Shown here: positions 42,105 to 51,139 of the stretch, in pieces
How the letters are laid out: every line of letters begins with the position of its first letter
Numbering within the stretch: position 1 is the first letter of the stretch
Notes under the pieces: model-generated
Seen by the model: the letters and a program-made list of their open reading frames with translations, nothing else
What the model was told of the DNA's origin: nothing
The model's database searches: none
Assembly: GCA_900318955.1 (NCBI GenBank)
Contig: ONMJ01000001.1
Span: forward strand, 84,656 to 148,655
Origin: an uncultured Bacteroidales bacterium
GTDB lineage: Bacteria > Bacteroidota > Bacteroidia > Bacteroidales > UBA932
Direction: 5' to 3'
DNA length: 64,000 bases
Program-made: the position numbers and the translations under genes

Positions 42105-44027
42105 CTAGTTCTTGTCGTAAATCTCGAAGCGGGAGTTCTTGCTCTTGTACTCAGGGACAGTCTTTTTCATGAGAATCACCATATTCTCGATATCTACCTT
42201 TCTCGAAAGAACCTCGAGAGCGGCGACGACATCGTACGCTTCCTTATAGTCGTAACTCCTGACTTTTGCGATGCGGATTCTTTCGTGGAATGCGGGTAGG
42301 GTATTCTCGGAATTCGCGAGGACCTCTTCATAGAGCTTCTCTCCGGGACGTAGACCGGTGTATTCAATCTTGATGTCCTTGTCAGGAATCAGTCCTGCAA
42401 GGGAAATCATATTTCTGGCCAATGTGTCGATTTTCACAGGCTCACCCATGTCGAAGATAAATATCTGGTTCCCCGTGGACATGGTTGCCGCTTCCATTAC
42501 CAGGCGGCATGCCTCGGGGATAGTCATGAAAAACCTTACGATATCAGGGTGGGTGACGGTGACAGGGCCGCCCTTTTCAATCTGCTCGCGGAAACGGGGA
42601 ATAACAGAGCCGTTAGAGCCGAGTACATTTCCGAAACGGGTGGTGACAAAGCGGGTCTTTCCCTTGACTTCTCCGCTTTCAACCGCCAATCCAAGGCTCT
42701 GGACAAATATCTCGGCAAGGCGTTTTGTGCAGCCCATTATATTTGTAGGGTTGACAGCCTTGTCGGTGGAGATCATCACCATTTTTTCCACATTGTATTC
42801 AATGCACTTGAGGGCGACATTCCTGGAGCCGATCACATTGACAAGAACGGCCTCGCAGGGATTTTCTTCCATCAGGGGAACATGCTTATAAGCCGCGGCG
42901 TGAAATACAATCTGGGGATGGAATCTCCTGAATACGTAGTCGAGCCTCTCCATCTGTCTGACATCACCGATCATCGGGTAGAACTCGAGGTCATGAAAGG
43001 TATCTTCCAATTCCAGACGTAGATTGTGCATAGGAGTCTCGGCATTGTCGAAAAGGATAAGGGATTTTACTCCGAATCCTGCGATCTGGCGGCATAGTTC
43101 AGACCCGATGGATCCCGCTGCTCCCGTAACCATCACTACCTTCCCCTCAAAATCCTCCTTTATCCTCTTGAGAGATATCTTGATTTCTTCCCTGCCGAGA
43201 AGGTCTTCGACTTTGACTTCCCTTGGCTTTATAATGAACTGCGGGTCTGTAATCTCCTCGGTCGTAGGAATGATAAGGCATTTCATGGAATTATCCATGC
43301 AGAACTGAATAAGGCGGTCCTTTTCATTCTGGGCATCCCTTTCAGTTGCGAAAAGGATACCGTCGAGACGGTATTTTTTAATTATCCTTTGGATATCCTC
43401 TTTGGAATTGAAACTCTCAACAGGGAGCCTTTCGATGATACTGGACAGCTTGTTCTTGCTTTCAACGAGGAATCCCATTACTCTGAAATGAGGAGAGTTC
43501 TGAAGGCGGACAACGGCTGCGATTGCCTTGTCGGAAGTGCCGTAGACCAGCACTCTCTGCTGCTCTTTACTTTCCTGTATCTTGTGGATGAAGAACTGGT
43601 ATGCGAAAATCATTACCATTCTCGTCCCGACGAGAAGGAATGTGGTGAAAAGAAAATCAACAGTCAGAGTTATCCATAAGGTAGTAAGCTCGCGGTAGCG
43701 GACCATCACAAGTGCGGTAAGGAGCACTTTCCCTAAGCCTGCCACGAAAAAAACACCGATATCCCTTACGCTGAGGTGGCGAATAATAATCCTGTAGGTC
43801 TTGGTTATGTAGAACATCAAGACCGATGCAAGGACTGAAGATATTAGATAAGTGATTGAGAATTCACGGTTGATGACGTCTGATCTGACAACAAAAAAAG
43901 CAAGCAGAAGAACAAGTGCAGACGATATTGCGGACAGGATAACATCTATTGTAAAGATGATTTTTGAATTTAAGTACCTGTCGCTAAACTTTTTAATTAT
44001 GTCTATTGTCTTCGACATTTTTAACAT
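42105..44027 (-). CDS. Membrane-bound nucleotide-sugar 4,6-dehydratase (WbpM/CapD type)
   Basis: A 640-residue enzyme with four or five N-terminal membrane helices (about 20-170), a CoA-binding-like Rossmann region (about 175-280) and a C-terminal SDR domain: MVTGAAGSIGSELCRQI near 295-311, HAAAYKHVPLME, the MISTDKAVNPTNIMG active-site block and GSNGSVIPRFREQI. The family removes water from UDP-GlcNAc to make 6-deoxy sugars such as QuiNAc, bacillosamine or FucNAc. It starts the left, divergent arm of the glycan cluster; starts at 44027 and 44018 are equally likely. Confidence 0.92.
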   Translation of the reverse strand: MLKMSKTIDIIKKFSDRYLNSKIIFTIDVILSAISSALVLLLAFFVVRSDVINREFSITYLISSVLASVLMFYITKTYRIIIRHLSVRDIGVFFVAGLGKVLLTALVMVRYRELTTLWITLTVDFLFTTFLLVGTRMVMIFAYQFFIHKIQESKEQQRVLVYGTSDKAIAAVVRLQNSPHFRVMGFLVESKNKLSSIIERLPVESFNSKEDIQRIIKKYRLDGILFATERDAQNEKDRLIQFCMDNSMKCLIIPTTEEITDPQFIIKPREVKVEDLLGREEIKISLKRIKEDFEGKVVMVTGAAGSIGSELCRQIAGFGVKSLILFDNAETPMHNLRLELEDTFHDLEFYPMIGDVRQMERLDYVFRRFHPQIVFHAAAYKHVPLMEENPCEAVLVNVIGSRNVALKCIEYNVEKMVMISTDKAVNPTNIMGCTKRLAEIFVQSLGLAVESGEVKGKTRFVTTRFGNVLGSNGSVIPRFREQIEKGGPVTVTHPDIVRFFMTIPEACRLVMEAATMSTGNQIFIFDMGEPVKIDTLARNMISLAGLIPDKDIKIEYTGLRPGEKLYEEVLANSENTLPAFHERIRIAKVRSYDYKEAYDVVAALEVLSRKVDIENMVILMKKTVPEYKSKNSRFEIYDKN

Positions 44028-44043
44028 TTTTTTACCTTACGCA

Positions 44044-44075
44044 CAAAAATACTTATAAATGTTTAATTGGGCAAA
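44044..44075 (-). promoter_or_regulatory. Promoter of the dehydratase gene
   Basis: Reverse strand: TTTG (44075-44072), 20 bases, TATTTTTG (44051-44044); both boxes match the Bacteroidetes consensus. Confidence 0.72.
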
Positions 44076-44112
44076 ATATTTATATTATTTTTAGTTCTCA
44101 TTGGTCCTTCTT

Positions 44113-44144
44113 TTTGGACTTTTTGTGAAAAAGCCTTACTTTTA
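44113..44144 (+). promoter_or_regulatory. Probable promoter of the heptose/glycan operon
   Basis: TTTG (44113-44116), 20 bases, TACTTTTA (44137-44144; last base differs from TAnnTTTG). It faces the dehydratase promoter across about 40 bases and would start the seven-gene run to 52901. Confidence 0.55.
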
Positions 44145-44187
44145 CAAATTGGTTTAATAGCTATCAGAATTACCAGTATCAGTTATT

Positions 44188-45282
44188 ATGATCATTAGGA
44201 CAAAAGCTCCGTTGAGACTGGGTCTTGCAGGTGGAGGAAGCGACGTGTCGCCATATAGCGACATGTTTGGAGGATATGTACTCAATGCGACAATCAACCT
44301 TTCAGCATATTGCACTATAGAAGAAACAGGCGACGGCTTGATTTCAATTGATTCATATGATTCAGGAGTCCACTGCAGCTATCCCTCTTCGGCGTCTCTC
44401 CCGGTCGATGGAAATGCCGATCTTGTGAAGGGGGTATATAACAGGGTAATAAAAGATTTCGGTCCCGATGGCCAGGGCGGTAGCTTCGAAGGGTTTTTCG
44501 GAGTCCGCCCGGGAGTCAACGGATTCAGGATTTCAACATATAATGACGCTCCTGCCGGATCCGGTCTTGGAACCTCTTCGACAATGGTAGTTTGCATCCT
44601 GAAGTGCTTTGCCGAGTGGCTGTCGCTGCCCCTTGGCGATTATGAGATTGCTCGCCTGGCATATTCCATTGAGAGGGAAGATCTCTCTCTTGCAGGAGGA
44701 AAGCAGGATCAGTATGCGGCTGCTTTCGGAGGATTCAATTTTATGGAGTTCCGTCGGGACGGAGCCGTAATAGTGAATCCATTGAAGATAAAGCGGTGGA
44801 TAGTTGATGAGCTGGAATGTTCCATGGTGCTTTACTATACCGGAAAATCCCGAAGCAGTGCTGCCATTATCGGAGAGCAGCAGAAGAATACTTCCAGCGG
44901 CAACAAAGTCGCCATCGAGGCGATGCATCGGATCCGCCAGAGCTCCGAAGATATGAAAGTGGCACTCTTGAAAGGGGACATGGCGGAGTTCGCCCGCCTT
45001 CTCGGCATGGCATGGGAAGAGAAGAAGAAAATGGCCATGGCGATTACCAATCCGGTCATCCAGGAGGCCTTCGATACGGCAATGGCCGCAGGAGCCCTCG
45101 CTGGAAAGGTATCCGGAGCGGGCGGAGGAGGTTTCATAATGCTTATGGTCCCTCCGGTAAAGAAAAAAGACCTGGTTGATGCCCTGTCGACCCTGCCGGG
45201 ACAGGTCGTCCCTTTCCAGTTTACAGACAGGGGCGCCCATGCGTGGAAAATATATGAGACTGACAGGGTGGATAAGATGTAG
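44188..45282 (+). CDS. hddA: D-glycero-alpha-D-manno-heptose 7-phosphate kinase
   Basis: A GHMP kinase that makes heptose 1,7-bisphosphate on the GDP-heptose route. The 364-residue protein begins RTKAPLRLGLAGGGSDVSPY, has the ATP loop PAGSGLGTSSTM (motif 2) and the C-terminal motif KVSGAGGGGFIMLM. These fit HddA better than other GHMP enzymes. The next gene supplies the phosphatase and guanylyltransferase steps; the isomerase GmhA is not in the window. Confidence 0.9.
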   Translation: MIIRTKAPLRLGLAGGGSDVSPYSDMFGGYVLNATINLSAYCTIEETGDGLISIDSYDSGVHCSYPSSASLPVDGNADLVKGVYNRVIKDFGPDGQGGSFEGFFGVRPGVNGFRISTYNDAPAGSGLGTSSTMVVCILKCFAEWLSLPLGDYEIARLAYSIEREDLSLAGGKQDQYAAAFGGFNFMEFRRDGAVIVNPLKIKRWIVDELECSMVLYYTGKSRSSAAIIGEQQKNTSSGNKVAIEAMHRIRQSSEDMKVALLKGDMAEFARLLGMAWEEKKKMAMAITNPVIQEAFDTAMAAGALAGKVSGAGGGGFIMLMVPPVKKKDLVDALSTLPGQVVPFQFTDRGAHAWKIYETDRVDKM

Positions 45283-45288
45283 AAAGGA

Positions 45289-48087
45289 TTGAAGTTCGAT
45301 GTAATCATACTGGCCGGAGGACTTGGAACGAGGCTCCGCTCTGTCGTGAGCGAGGTCCCGAAATGCATGGCGCCGGTCGGAGGAAAGCCTTTTCTTTATT
45401 ATCTGCTTTCATCTCTTCGCCGTTATGATGTCGGGAGGGTTGTCCTCTCCGTCGGCTATCTTAAGGAATCTGTTTTTAGGTGGCTAGGGTCGGAAAACGG
45501 AGCGAATGTGCCACCTGGCGGAGATTGGCCTTTCGAAATTGATTTTGCTGTAGAGAAAGAGCCTCTCGGCACAGGCGGAGGCATTCGTCTTGCCTTGTCA
45601 AAGTGCAGAGAGGAAAATGTAGTAGTTCTCAACGGAGATACTTTTTTCAATGTGGATCTCGAGACTTTGGTCGAGATTCATTGCTCCCTTTCGCCTTCGA
45701 GCAGCACAGTGATAGCCCTGAAGAGGATGATCTCTTTCGACAGATATGGTTCCGTGGAGATTGAAATGGCCTCGGAAAAATTAGGGAAGGTCTTGTCTTT
45801 CAGGGAAAAAGAATTCTGCGAGGAAGGCCTTATAAACGGAGGTGTCTATTCCCTCAAAAGGAGCCTCGTGGATTTGTCTTCCCTCCCTGAGAAGTTCTCT
45901 TTTGAAAAAGACTTCCTTGTCGGTGAAGCCTCAAGGGGGATGGTGGAGGGGATGATTTCGTCTTCATATTTCATCGATATAGGCATCCCGGAAGATTATG
46001 AAAGGGCGCAGCTCCAGATGAAAGAGATCCGGGATGTAATGGAGGTGAATCTGCCTTTCGGGAAACGATTCCTCTTTCTGGACAGGGATGGAGTAATCAA
46101 CCGTCAGATAGTAGGTGATTATGTGAGGGATTGGTCCCAGTTTGAGTTCATATCCGGAATAAGGGAGGCTATCGCCGGATGGTCCGCTGAATACGAAAGA
46201 ATATTCATAGTTACCAACCAGCGAGGCGTTGGAAAGGGCCTTATGAGCGAATCCTCCCTCGAAGATATCCACTCTCGGATGCTCGAAGGAATCAAGGAGT
46301 ACGGGGGAAGAATCGATGGTATTTATGTCTCCACCGCAACCGATTCTTCAGACCATGACAGAAAACCTCAGACAGGGCTCTTTGAAAGGGCATGTGCTGA
46401 TTTTCCGGAAGTAACTGCAGCGGAATCGGTTATGGTTGGAGATAGCCCTTCGGACGCTGAGTTTGCCTCCAATTGCGGGATGGCATTTGTCCGCATGGGA
46501 GGCAAAGTAAAGGCATCTTCGCTTCCTCCCGGTACCATTTCCAACAAGAGCAAACGCATTGCCAAGAATACTCTTTTCCTCTATTTCAGGATGTTTATCC
46601 TGCTTGTGATAGGCCTTTTCACTTCAAGGGTAGTACTCAAAGCTCTTGGAGTTGTGGACGTAGGAGTGTACAATGCAGTCGCCGCTATGGTGACCTCATT
46701 TACAATTATTTCCAATTCACTCTCTACTGCCATAAGTCGCTTTATCACCTTCGGACTTGGAAAGTCTGAGGGAGGCGACAAGAAATGGGATCTTCACAAG
46801 GTCTTTTCTACCGGAGTCTTGATTGAAGGCATCCTGGCCGGAATTGTCCTGATACTCGTGGAACTTGTAGGAGTGTGGTTCCTCAATAATCACATGAATA
46901 TCCCTGCCGAAAGGCTCGGGGCGGCCAATTATGTGCTTCAGTTCTCAGCGCTGATGCTCGTGGCTTCTCTGATGAGCGTTCCTTTCAATGCCGTAATCAT
47001 CGCCCATGAGCAGATGAAGGCTTTCGCCTATATAAGCCTTCTTGAAGCTGTGCTGAAACTCGGTATCGCCTTTGCTCTATACGTATCTCCCATCGATAAA
47101 CTAGTGACATATTCAGCCTTTATGCTCCTTGTTTCTGTCATAGTCAGGGCCGTATATGCATCCTACTGCAACCGTTTCCGGGAGTGCAGGGGAAAGCTCG
47201 TATTCGACAGGGATGTATTAAAGGAGATGGCCGGTTTTGCCGGGTGGAACTTTTTCGGGTCTGCCTCCTATCTATGCAATACCCAGGGAATAAGCATCAT
47301 AACAAACCTTTTCTTCGGTGTCGTAGTCAATGCAGCAAGAGGATATGCAGTCCAAGTGGAAGGAATTGTGCGTCAGTTTGTTACAAGCTTTACTACGGCA
47401 CTCAACCCCCAGATTACCAAATCCTATGCGGAAGGGGACAGGAGCTATTGCTACCAGCTTGTCTGCAAAGGGGCGAAGTATTCTTGGATACTCATGCTTC
47501 TTTTTGCCATTCCATTTGTGTTTGAATCGGATATACTGATGCGCTTTTGGCTCGGTGATTATCCTAAATACACAGATATTTTCGTTCCCCTTGCAGTCGT
47601 TGCCAATATGGTAGATATGCTTGGCAATTCCATGGCCATCCTCGAAATGGCTACCGGGAATATCAAGAAGTATTATCTGATAATCGGAGGAGTTTCCTTC
47701 CTTGTATTCCCAATATCGTGGATATGTTTTGCTCTCGGGGCCGCTCCGGAGAGCTCGTATATTGTTTATATAGCGGTATATGCCCTTCTCGTTGTGATCA
47801 AGATGCTGATACTTAGGCGCCAAATCGGGTTCCCCGCAGCTATGTTCCGAAGCGAGGTCCTGAGGAAGATTCTCTATGTCACCTTATTTTCATTTGGCGT
47901 GACAGCTATAGTCGCCTATTGTCTTCCCGGAGGCGTTTGGAGGCTTTTAGCCGTCGTCCTTGTCAGCACTTTGTCAATTGGATGCTCTACTTATTTCTGG
48001 GCGACCACTCCTGGAGAGAAGGCTTATGCGGATGCTAAAGTGAGAGAAATCCTAACCACACTAAAACTCAATAATTCTAAGAAATGA
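45289..48087 (+). CDS. Three-domain fusion: HddC-like nucleotidyltransferase, HAD phosphatase, Wzx-like flippase
   Basis: One uninterrupted 932-residue frame. Residues 1-245: sugar nucleotidyltransferase (LAGGLGTRLRS at 8-18, the VPKCMAPVGGKPF block, VVLNGDTFFNVD), fitting the heptose-1-phosphate guanylyltransferase HddC. Residues 258-400: HAD-IIIA phosphatase like GmhB (FLDRDGVIN with Asp265 and Asp267, TNQRGVGKG, GDSPSD with Asp385). Residues 417-932: a polytopic flippase-like domain of about 12-14 helices beginning SNKSKRIAKNTLFLYFRMF. The start is TTG at 45289: the upstream codon 45280-45282 is an in-frame TAG, and the first ATG would cut off the nucleotide loop. Its stop overlaps the next gene (ATGA). 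Confidence 0.85.
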   Translation: MKFDVIILAGGLGTRLRSVVSEVPKCMAPVGGKPFLYYLLSSLRRYDVGRVVLSVGYLKESVFRWLGSENGANVPPGGDWPFEIDFAVEKEPLGTGGGIRLALSKCREENVVVLNGDTFFNVDLETLVEIHCSLSPSSSTVIALKRMISFDRYGSVEIEMASEKLGKVLSFREKEFCEEGLINGGVYSLKRSLVDLSSLPEKFSFEKDFLVGEASRGMVEGMISSSYFIDIGIPEDYERAQLQMKEIRDVMEVNLPFGKRFLFLDRDGVINRQIVGDYVRDWSQFEFISGIREAIAGWSAEYERIFIVTNQRGVGKGLMSESSLEDIHSRMLEGIKEYGGRIDGIYVSTATDSSDHDRKPQTGLFERACADFPEVTAAESVMVGDSPSDAEFASNCGMAFVRMGGKVKASSLPPGTISNKSKRIAKNTLFLYFRMFILLVIGLFTSRVVLKALGVVDVGVYNAVAAMVTSFTIISNSLSTAISRFITFGLGKSEGGDKKWDLHKVFSTGVLIEGILAGIVLILVELVGVWFLNNHMNIPAERLGAANYVLQFSALMLVASLMSVPFNAVIIAHEQMKAFAYISLLEAVLKLGIAFALYVSPIDKLVTYSAFMLLVSVIVRAVYASYCNRFRECRGKLVFDRDVLKEMAGFAGWNFFGSASYLCNTQGISIITNLFFGVVVNAARGYAVQVEGIVRQFVTSFTTALNPQITKSYAEGDRSYCYQLVCKGAKYSWILMLLFAIPFVFESDILMRFWLGDYPKYTDIFVPLAVVANMVDMLGNSMAILEMATGNIKKYYLIIGGVSFLVFPISWICFALGAAPESSYIVYIAVYALLVVIKMLILRRQIGFPAAMFRSEVLRKILYVTLFSFGVTAIVAYCLPGGVWRLLAVVLVSTLSIGCSTYFWATTPGEKAYADAKVREILTTLKLNNSKK

Positions 48088-49046
48088 CACTTTTTGGAAA
48101 GATCAAGAATGCAGCGAAAGCGAATCGGGCAATGAGGAACGACTGGAAGGCTTTTAAAAAGCTCCAGAAGCGTTACAATGCATCCTTGAACAATGAAAAA
48201 GACCGTGTAAAACAACGTTATCTCCTCCTTAGGGAGACTCATACCATAGAAAAGGGAATGTCCCTTAGAAACCCCAGAAAAGGCTTTGGGAAGGGGAAGG
48301 CTATGCATCTTATCGAAGGGGTGCAGGCCTACAAAGACAGATTCGGCTTTGATGGATTCATGGAGTACCCGATACGGGTTTTGCGCTCCTATATCAATTA
48401 CACAGAAGCCTCCGGAGTTGAGATCCCTGATATCAAAAGGATGTTCGGGGAGATTGATATCGCCCTTTCCGGATCCAAAGTGGAAGACTGCGTGCTCACT
48501 CTATCAAAAGAAGAGTGTTCCGGAGTCGGAAAAGATTTCGAGGCACTTTTAAACAGCCGTCATTCTATCCGGTATTTTAAAGATGAGCCTGTAGGGAAAG
48601 AACTGATAGACAAGGCTTTGAGGATGGCCTCCAGAACGCCTTCCGCATGCAACCGGCAGGCTTGGCGAACCCATGTTTACTCGGGTCGCCGCGCCCATGC
48701 CCTTCTTCAGTGGCAGGGTGGCTGCAGGGGCTTCGAGGATGAGATTGGAACCGCTATTCTGGTAACGGCGGATCTTCGGGCATTTCTTTATTACGAGCAG
48801 GGACAGGCATATATAGACGGAGGCCTCTATGCCATGAATCTTATAAATGCCCTTCATAGTGAAGGACTCGGGACAATCCCGCTTTCCTGCGGATTTACCT
48901 TCGAAAAACTGGCGGGCCTCAAAGAATTTGGCGTGCCGGAGTACGAGGTGCCTATCCTTATAATCGGAACCGGCGTAATGGAAGATATGGTAAAGGTCCC
49001 GGTTTCAGACAGACGTCCCATTGAGTCAACCAATATTTACCACTGA
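48084..49046 (+). CDS. Nitroreductase-family protein in the glycan cluster
   Basis: A 320-residue protein with a basic helical N-terminus (about 1-70, RETHTIEKGMSLRNPRKGFG) and a flavin nitroreductase-type domain (about 155-310): SRHSIRYF with the FMN-binding Arg/Ser, SRTPSACNRQ, and the GLGTIPLSCGF block. Such proteins recur beside polysaccharide pyruvyltransferases in surface-glycan clusters; their role is not known. It overlaps the genes on both sides (ATGA at 48084, TGATG at 49044). Confidence 0.82.
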   Translation: MTLFGKIKNAAKANRAMRNDWKAFKKLQKRYNASLNNEKDRVKQRYLLLRETHTIEKGMSLRNPRKGFGKGKAMHLIEGVQAYKDRFGFDGFMEYPIRVLRSYINYTEASGVEIPDIKRMFGEIDIALSGSKVEDCVLTLSKEECSGVGKDFEALLNSRHSIRYFKDEPVGKELIDKALRMASRTPSACNRQAWRTHVYSGRRAHALLQWQGGCRGFEDEIGTAILVTADLRAFLYYEQGQAYIDGGLYAMNLINALHSEGLGTIPLSCGFTFEKLAGLKEFGVPEYEVPILIIGTGVMEDMVKVPVSDRRPIESTNIYH

Positions 49047-51139
49047 TGAAGATCCTTCTAATAGACCAGCCTGTCCGTAACAGGGGAGATGAATCGGCTC
49101 ACAAGGCGCTTGTAAGGCGTCTTGCCGCCGAGCCTGCAGTGGAGAGGATAACGGTTCCGTACCGGTATCCCCTCGAGGCTATGCTCCCGTTTATGGTCAA
49201 AGATGAAAAGGTGGTCTATGTCCATACCTCGGAGGATATAGCTTATTATCGGTCCAGGGTATATGGAGTGAAGAGAGGGTGGACTTTCCTATGGAGGCTT
49301 GATCCATCTGTAAGAAGGCTTTTATCGCTTTATGAGGATGCAGATCTCGTCGTCTCATCCCCGGGAGGAATCAATCTCGGCGGGTTTAAGGACTGGCATC
49401 ACGTGTTCTTTCTGGAACTTGCCAGGTATCTTGGTAAACCCCTCGCTTATTTCGGGCGCTCAATTGGACCGTTCAAGGATTCCGACCCCGATTCAAGTCT
49501 TTTCCATCAGAAATCTGACGGTCTTTTGGATTATATGTCTTTTATCTCGCTAAGGGATTCCGAGTCCGAAAAGTATGTTGGCGAAAGGCCCCATGTAATG
49601 ACTCTAGACTCCGCTTTTCTTGACTCTCCCAAGGCGGCTATCCCATCGGAAGTAAATGATTATCTTGGCGGTAGCCCATACATGGTTTTTGTCCCCAACT
49701 CTCTTGTATGGCACTATAGGTATAAAGAGGTCGGAATAGACAGGGTACGTTCTTTTTATATTCGGATGCTCTCCGAGATCAAAAAGCTTTACCCTAGCCA
49801 TAAAGTCATTTTTCTCCCTCAGCTCTACAATGGCCCTTCTTGGATAGAAAATGACCGTCTTTTCTTTGAAGAAATAGCTTCTGATGAGGATTTGGTGGCA
49901 TCTGATGAGTATAGCTCCGACATCCAGCAGGCTATTATCCGGGGATCTTCTTTCCTTGTCGGTGCCCGATATCATTCAGTAGTCTTTGCAATCAATAATG
50001 ACACTCCTTTTGTGGCACTGAGTTACGAACATAAGATGAGCGGTCTTGCAGCGGCTCTTGGGAAGGGGGACAGGGTAGTGGACATTACTTCTGCATTCGA
50101 TTCCGAGGAAGCAGAGCGATCTGCTATTGAGGGAGTTTCTTCGCGTCTTGAAACACTCGAAAAGGACCCTGCCGCTTTAGCGGAAGCCAAGCGGATTGCT
50201 GAGAACGGTTACAAGGCGTTTATCGACTATATGGGAGGGAACAGTCCGCTAGTAAGTGTTGTCGTCCCTAATTACAATCATGCCCCTTATCTTAAGGAAA
50301 GGATTGACTCCATTCTCTCCCAGAGCTATAAGAATATCGACCTTATTATTCTTGATGACTGCTCAAAAGATGACAGCATGGATATTATCCGCCTCTATGA
50401 AGACGGTGCGAGGATAGTTGTCAACAAAGAGAATAGCGGGTCCCCGTTCCGGCAGTGGATGAAAGGGATAGAGATGGCGAAGGGATCCTTTGTCTGGATT
50501 GCTGAGAGTGACGACAGTTCGGACCCATTATTCCTTGAAAAGGCTGTCGAAGCTATGACATCATCTGGTTCAGTCCTCGCTTTTTCAAGGTCGAAGGAGA
50601 TTGATTCTGAAGGGCACGCCCTTGGAATCCAGCGCTATCAGAGGGATATGGAAGAGGATTTCTCTATGGACGGGAAGACGTTTATAAAGCGCTATCTTTC
50701 TCGTAAAAATGTCGTTGCAAATGCTTCTGCCGCTGTTTTCAGGAAGGATGCTGCACTTAAGGCCGATAGAGAATTCATGGATTATAGCGGAGCCGGGGAC
50801 ATCCTTTTCTGGAGTTCGATTGCAGAGAAAGGGAGAGTGTCCTTCATAGCTGAGCCGCTCAACCTTTTCCGCCAGCACGGTAGCAATCGGACGGTACAGG
50901 ATGCCCTTAGCGGAAAGGGACTTCATGAGTCTCTGATGGTCTACAGGAGACTTTACGAGAAGGGTTATATTTCCCGACTTGGAATGATTCGGCTGCTTTC
51001 CGACAATCTATACAGGATTAAGTATGTCGCCGCCTTTTCGAGCGAAGAAGAAAGGCAGGCGGCTATTAAAGAATGGAGCTCCGGCCCTATCGTGGATCTT
51101 ATCGTCTGGGGAAAGAAAATGAAAAGGAGGAAGAAGTGA
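49046..51139 (+). CDS. Fusion of polysaccharide pyruvyltransferase and family 2 glycosyltransferase
   Basis: A single 697-residue frame. Residues 1-395 form a polysaccharide pyruvyltransferase domain (NRGDESAHKALVRRL at 11-25, SSPGGINLGGF, the AYFGRSIGPFKD block, VGARYHSVVFAINNDTPF), which would add pyruvate ketals. Residues 401-697 form a GT2 transferase (SVVVPNYNHAPYL, ILDDCSKDDS, WIAESDDSSDP as the DxD-like site). The two activities may modify and extend the same sugar unit. It overlaps neighbours by one base on each side. Confidence 0.88.
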   Translation: MKILLIDQPVRNRGDESAHKALVRRLAAEPAVERITVPYRYPLEAMLPFMVKDEKVVYVHTSEDIAYYRSRVYGVKRGWTFLWRLDPSVRRLLSLYEDADLVVSSPGGINLGGFKDWHHVFFLELARYLGKPLAYFGRSIGPFKDSDPDSSLFHQKSDGLLDYMSFISLRDSESEKYVGERPHVMTLDSAFLDSPKAAIPSEVNDYLGGSPYMVFVPNSLVWHYRYKEVGIDRVRSFYIRMLSEIKKLYPSHKVIFLPQLYNGPSWIENDRLFFEEIASDEDLVASDEYSSDIQQAIIRGSSFLVGARYHSVVFAINNDTPFVALSYEHKMSGLAAALGKGDRVVDITSAFDSEEAERSAIEGVSSRLETLEKDPAALAEAKRIAENGYKAFIDYMGGNSPLVSVVVPNYNHAPYLKERIDSILSQSYKNIDLIILDDCSKDDSMDIIRLYEDGARIVVNKENSGSPFRQWMKGIEMAKGSFVWIAESDDSSDPLFLEKAVEAMTSSGSVLAFSRSKEIDSEGHALGIQRYQRDMEEDFSMDGKTFIKRYLSRKNVVANASAAVFRKDAALKADREFMDYSGAGDILFWSSIAEKGRVSFIAEPLNLFRQHGSNRTVQDALSGKGLHESLMVYRRLYEKGYISRLGMIRLLSDNLYRIKYVAAFSSEEERQAAIKEWSSGPIVDLIVWGKKMKRRKK

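Noticed and set aside
44533..45240. 235-codon frame antisense to hddA
   Set aside because: Shadow frame over the GHMP kinase motifs on the other strand.
45289..48087. Frameshift artefact joining separate genes
   Set aside because: The frame is continuous, domain motifs on both sides are intact and no duplicated or missing segment is visible; an error by substitution at the junction remains possible and is stated in the finding.
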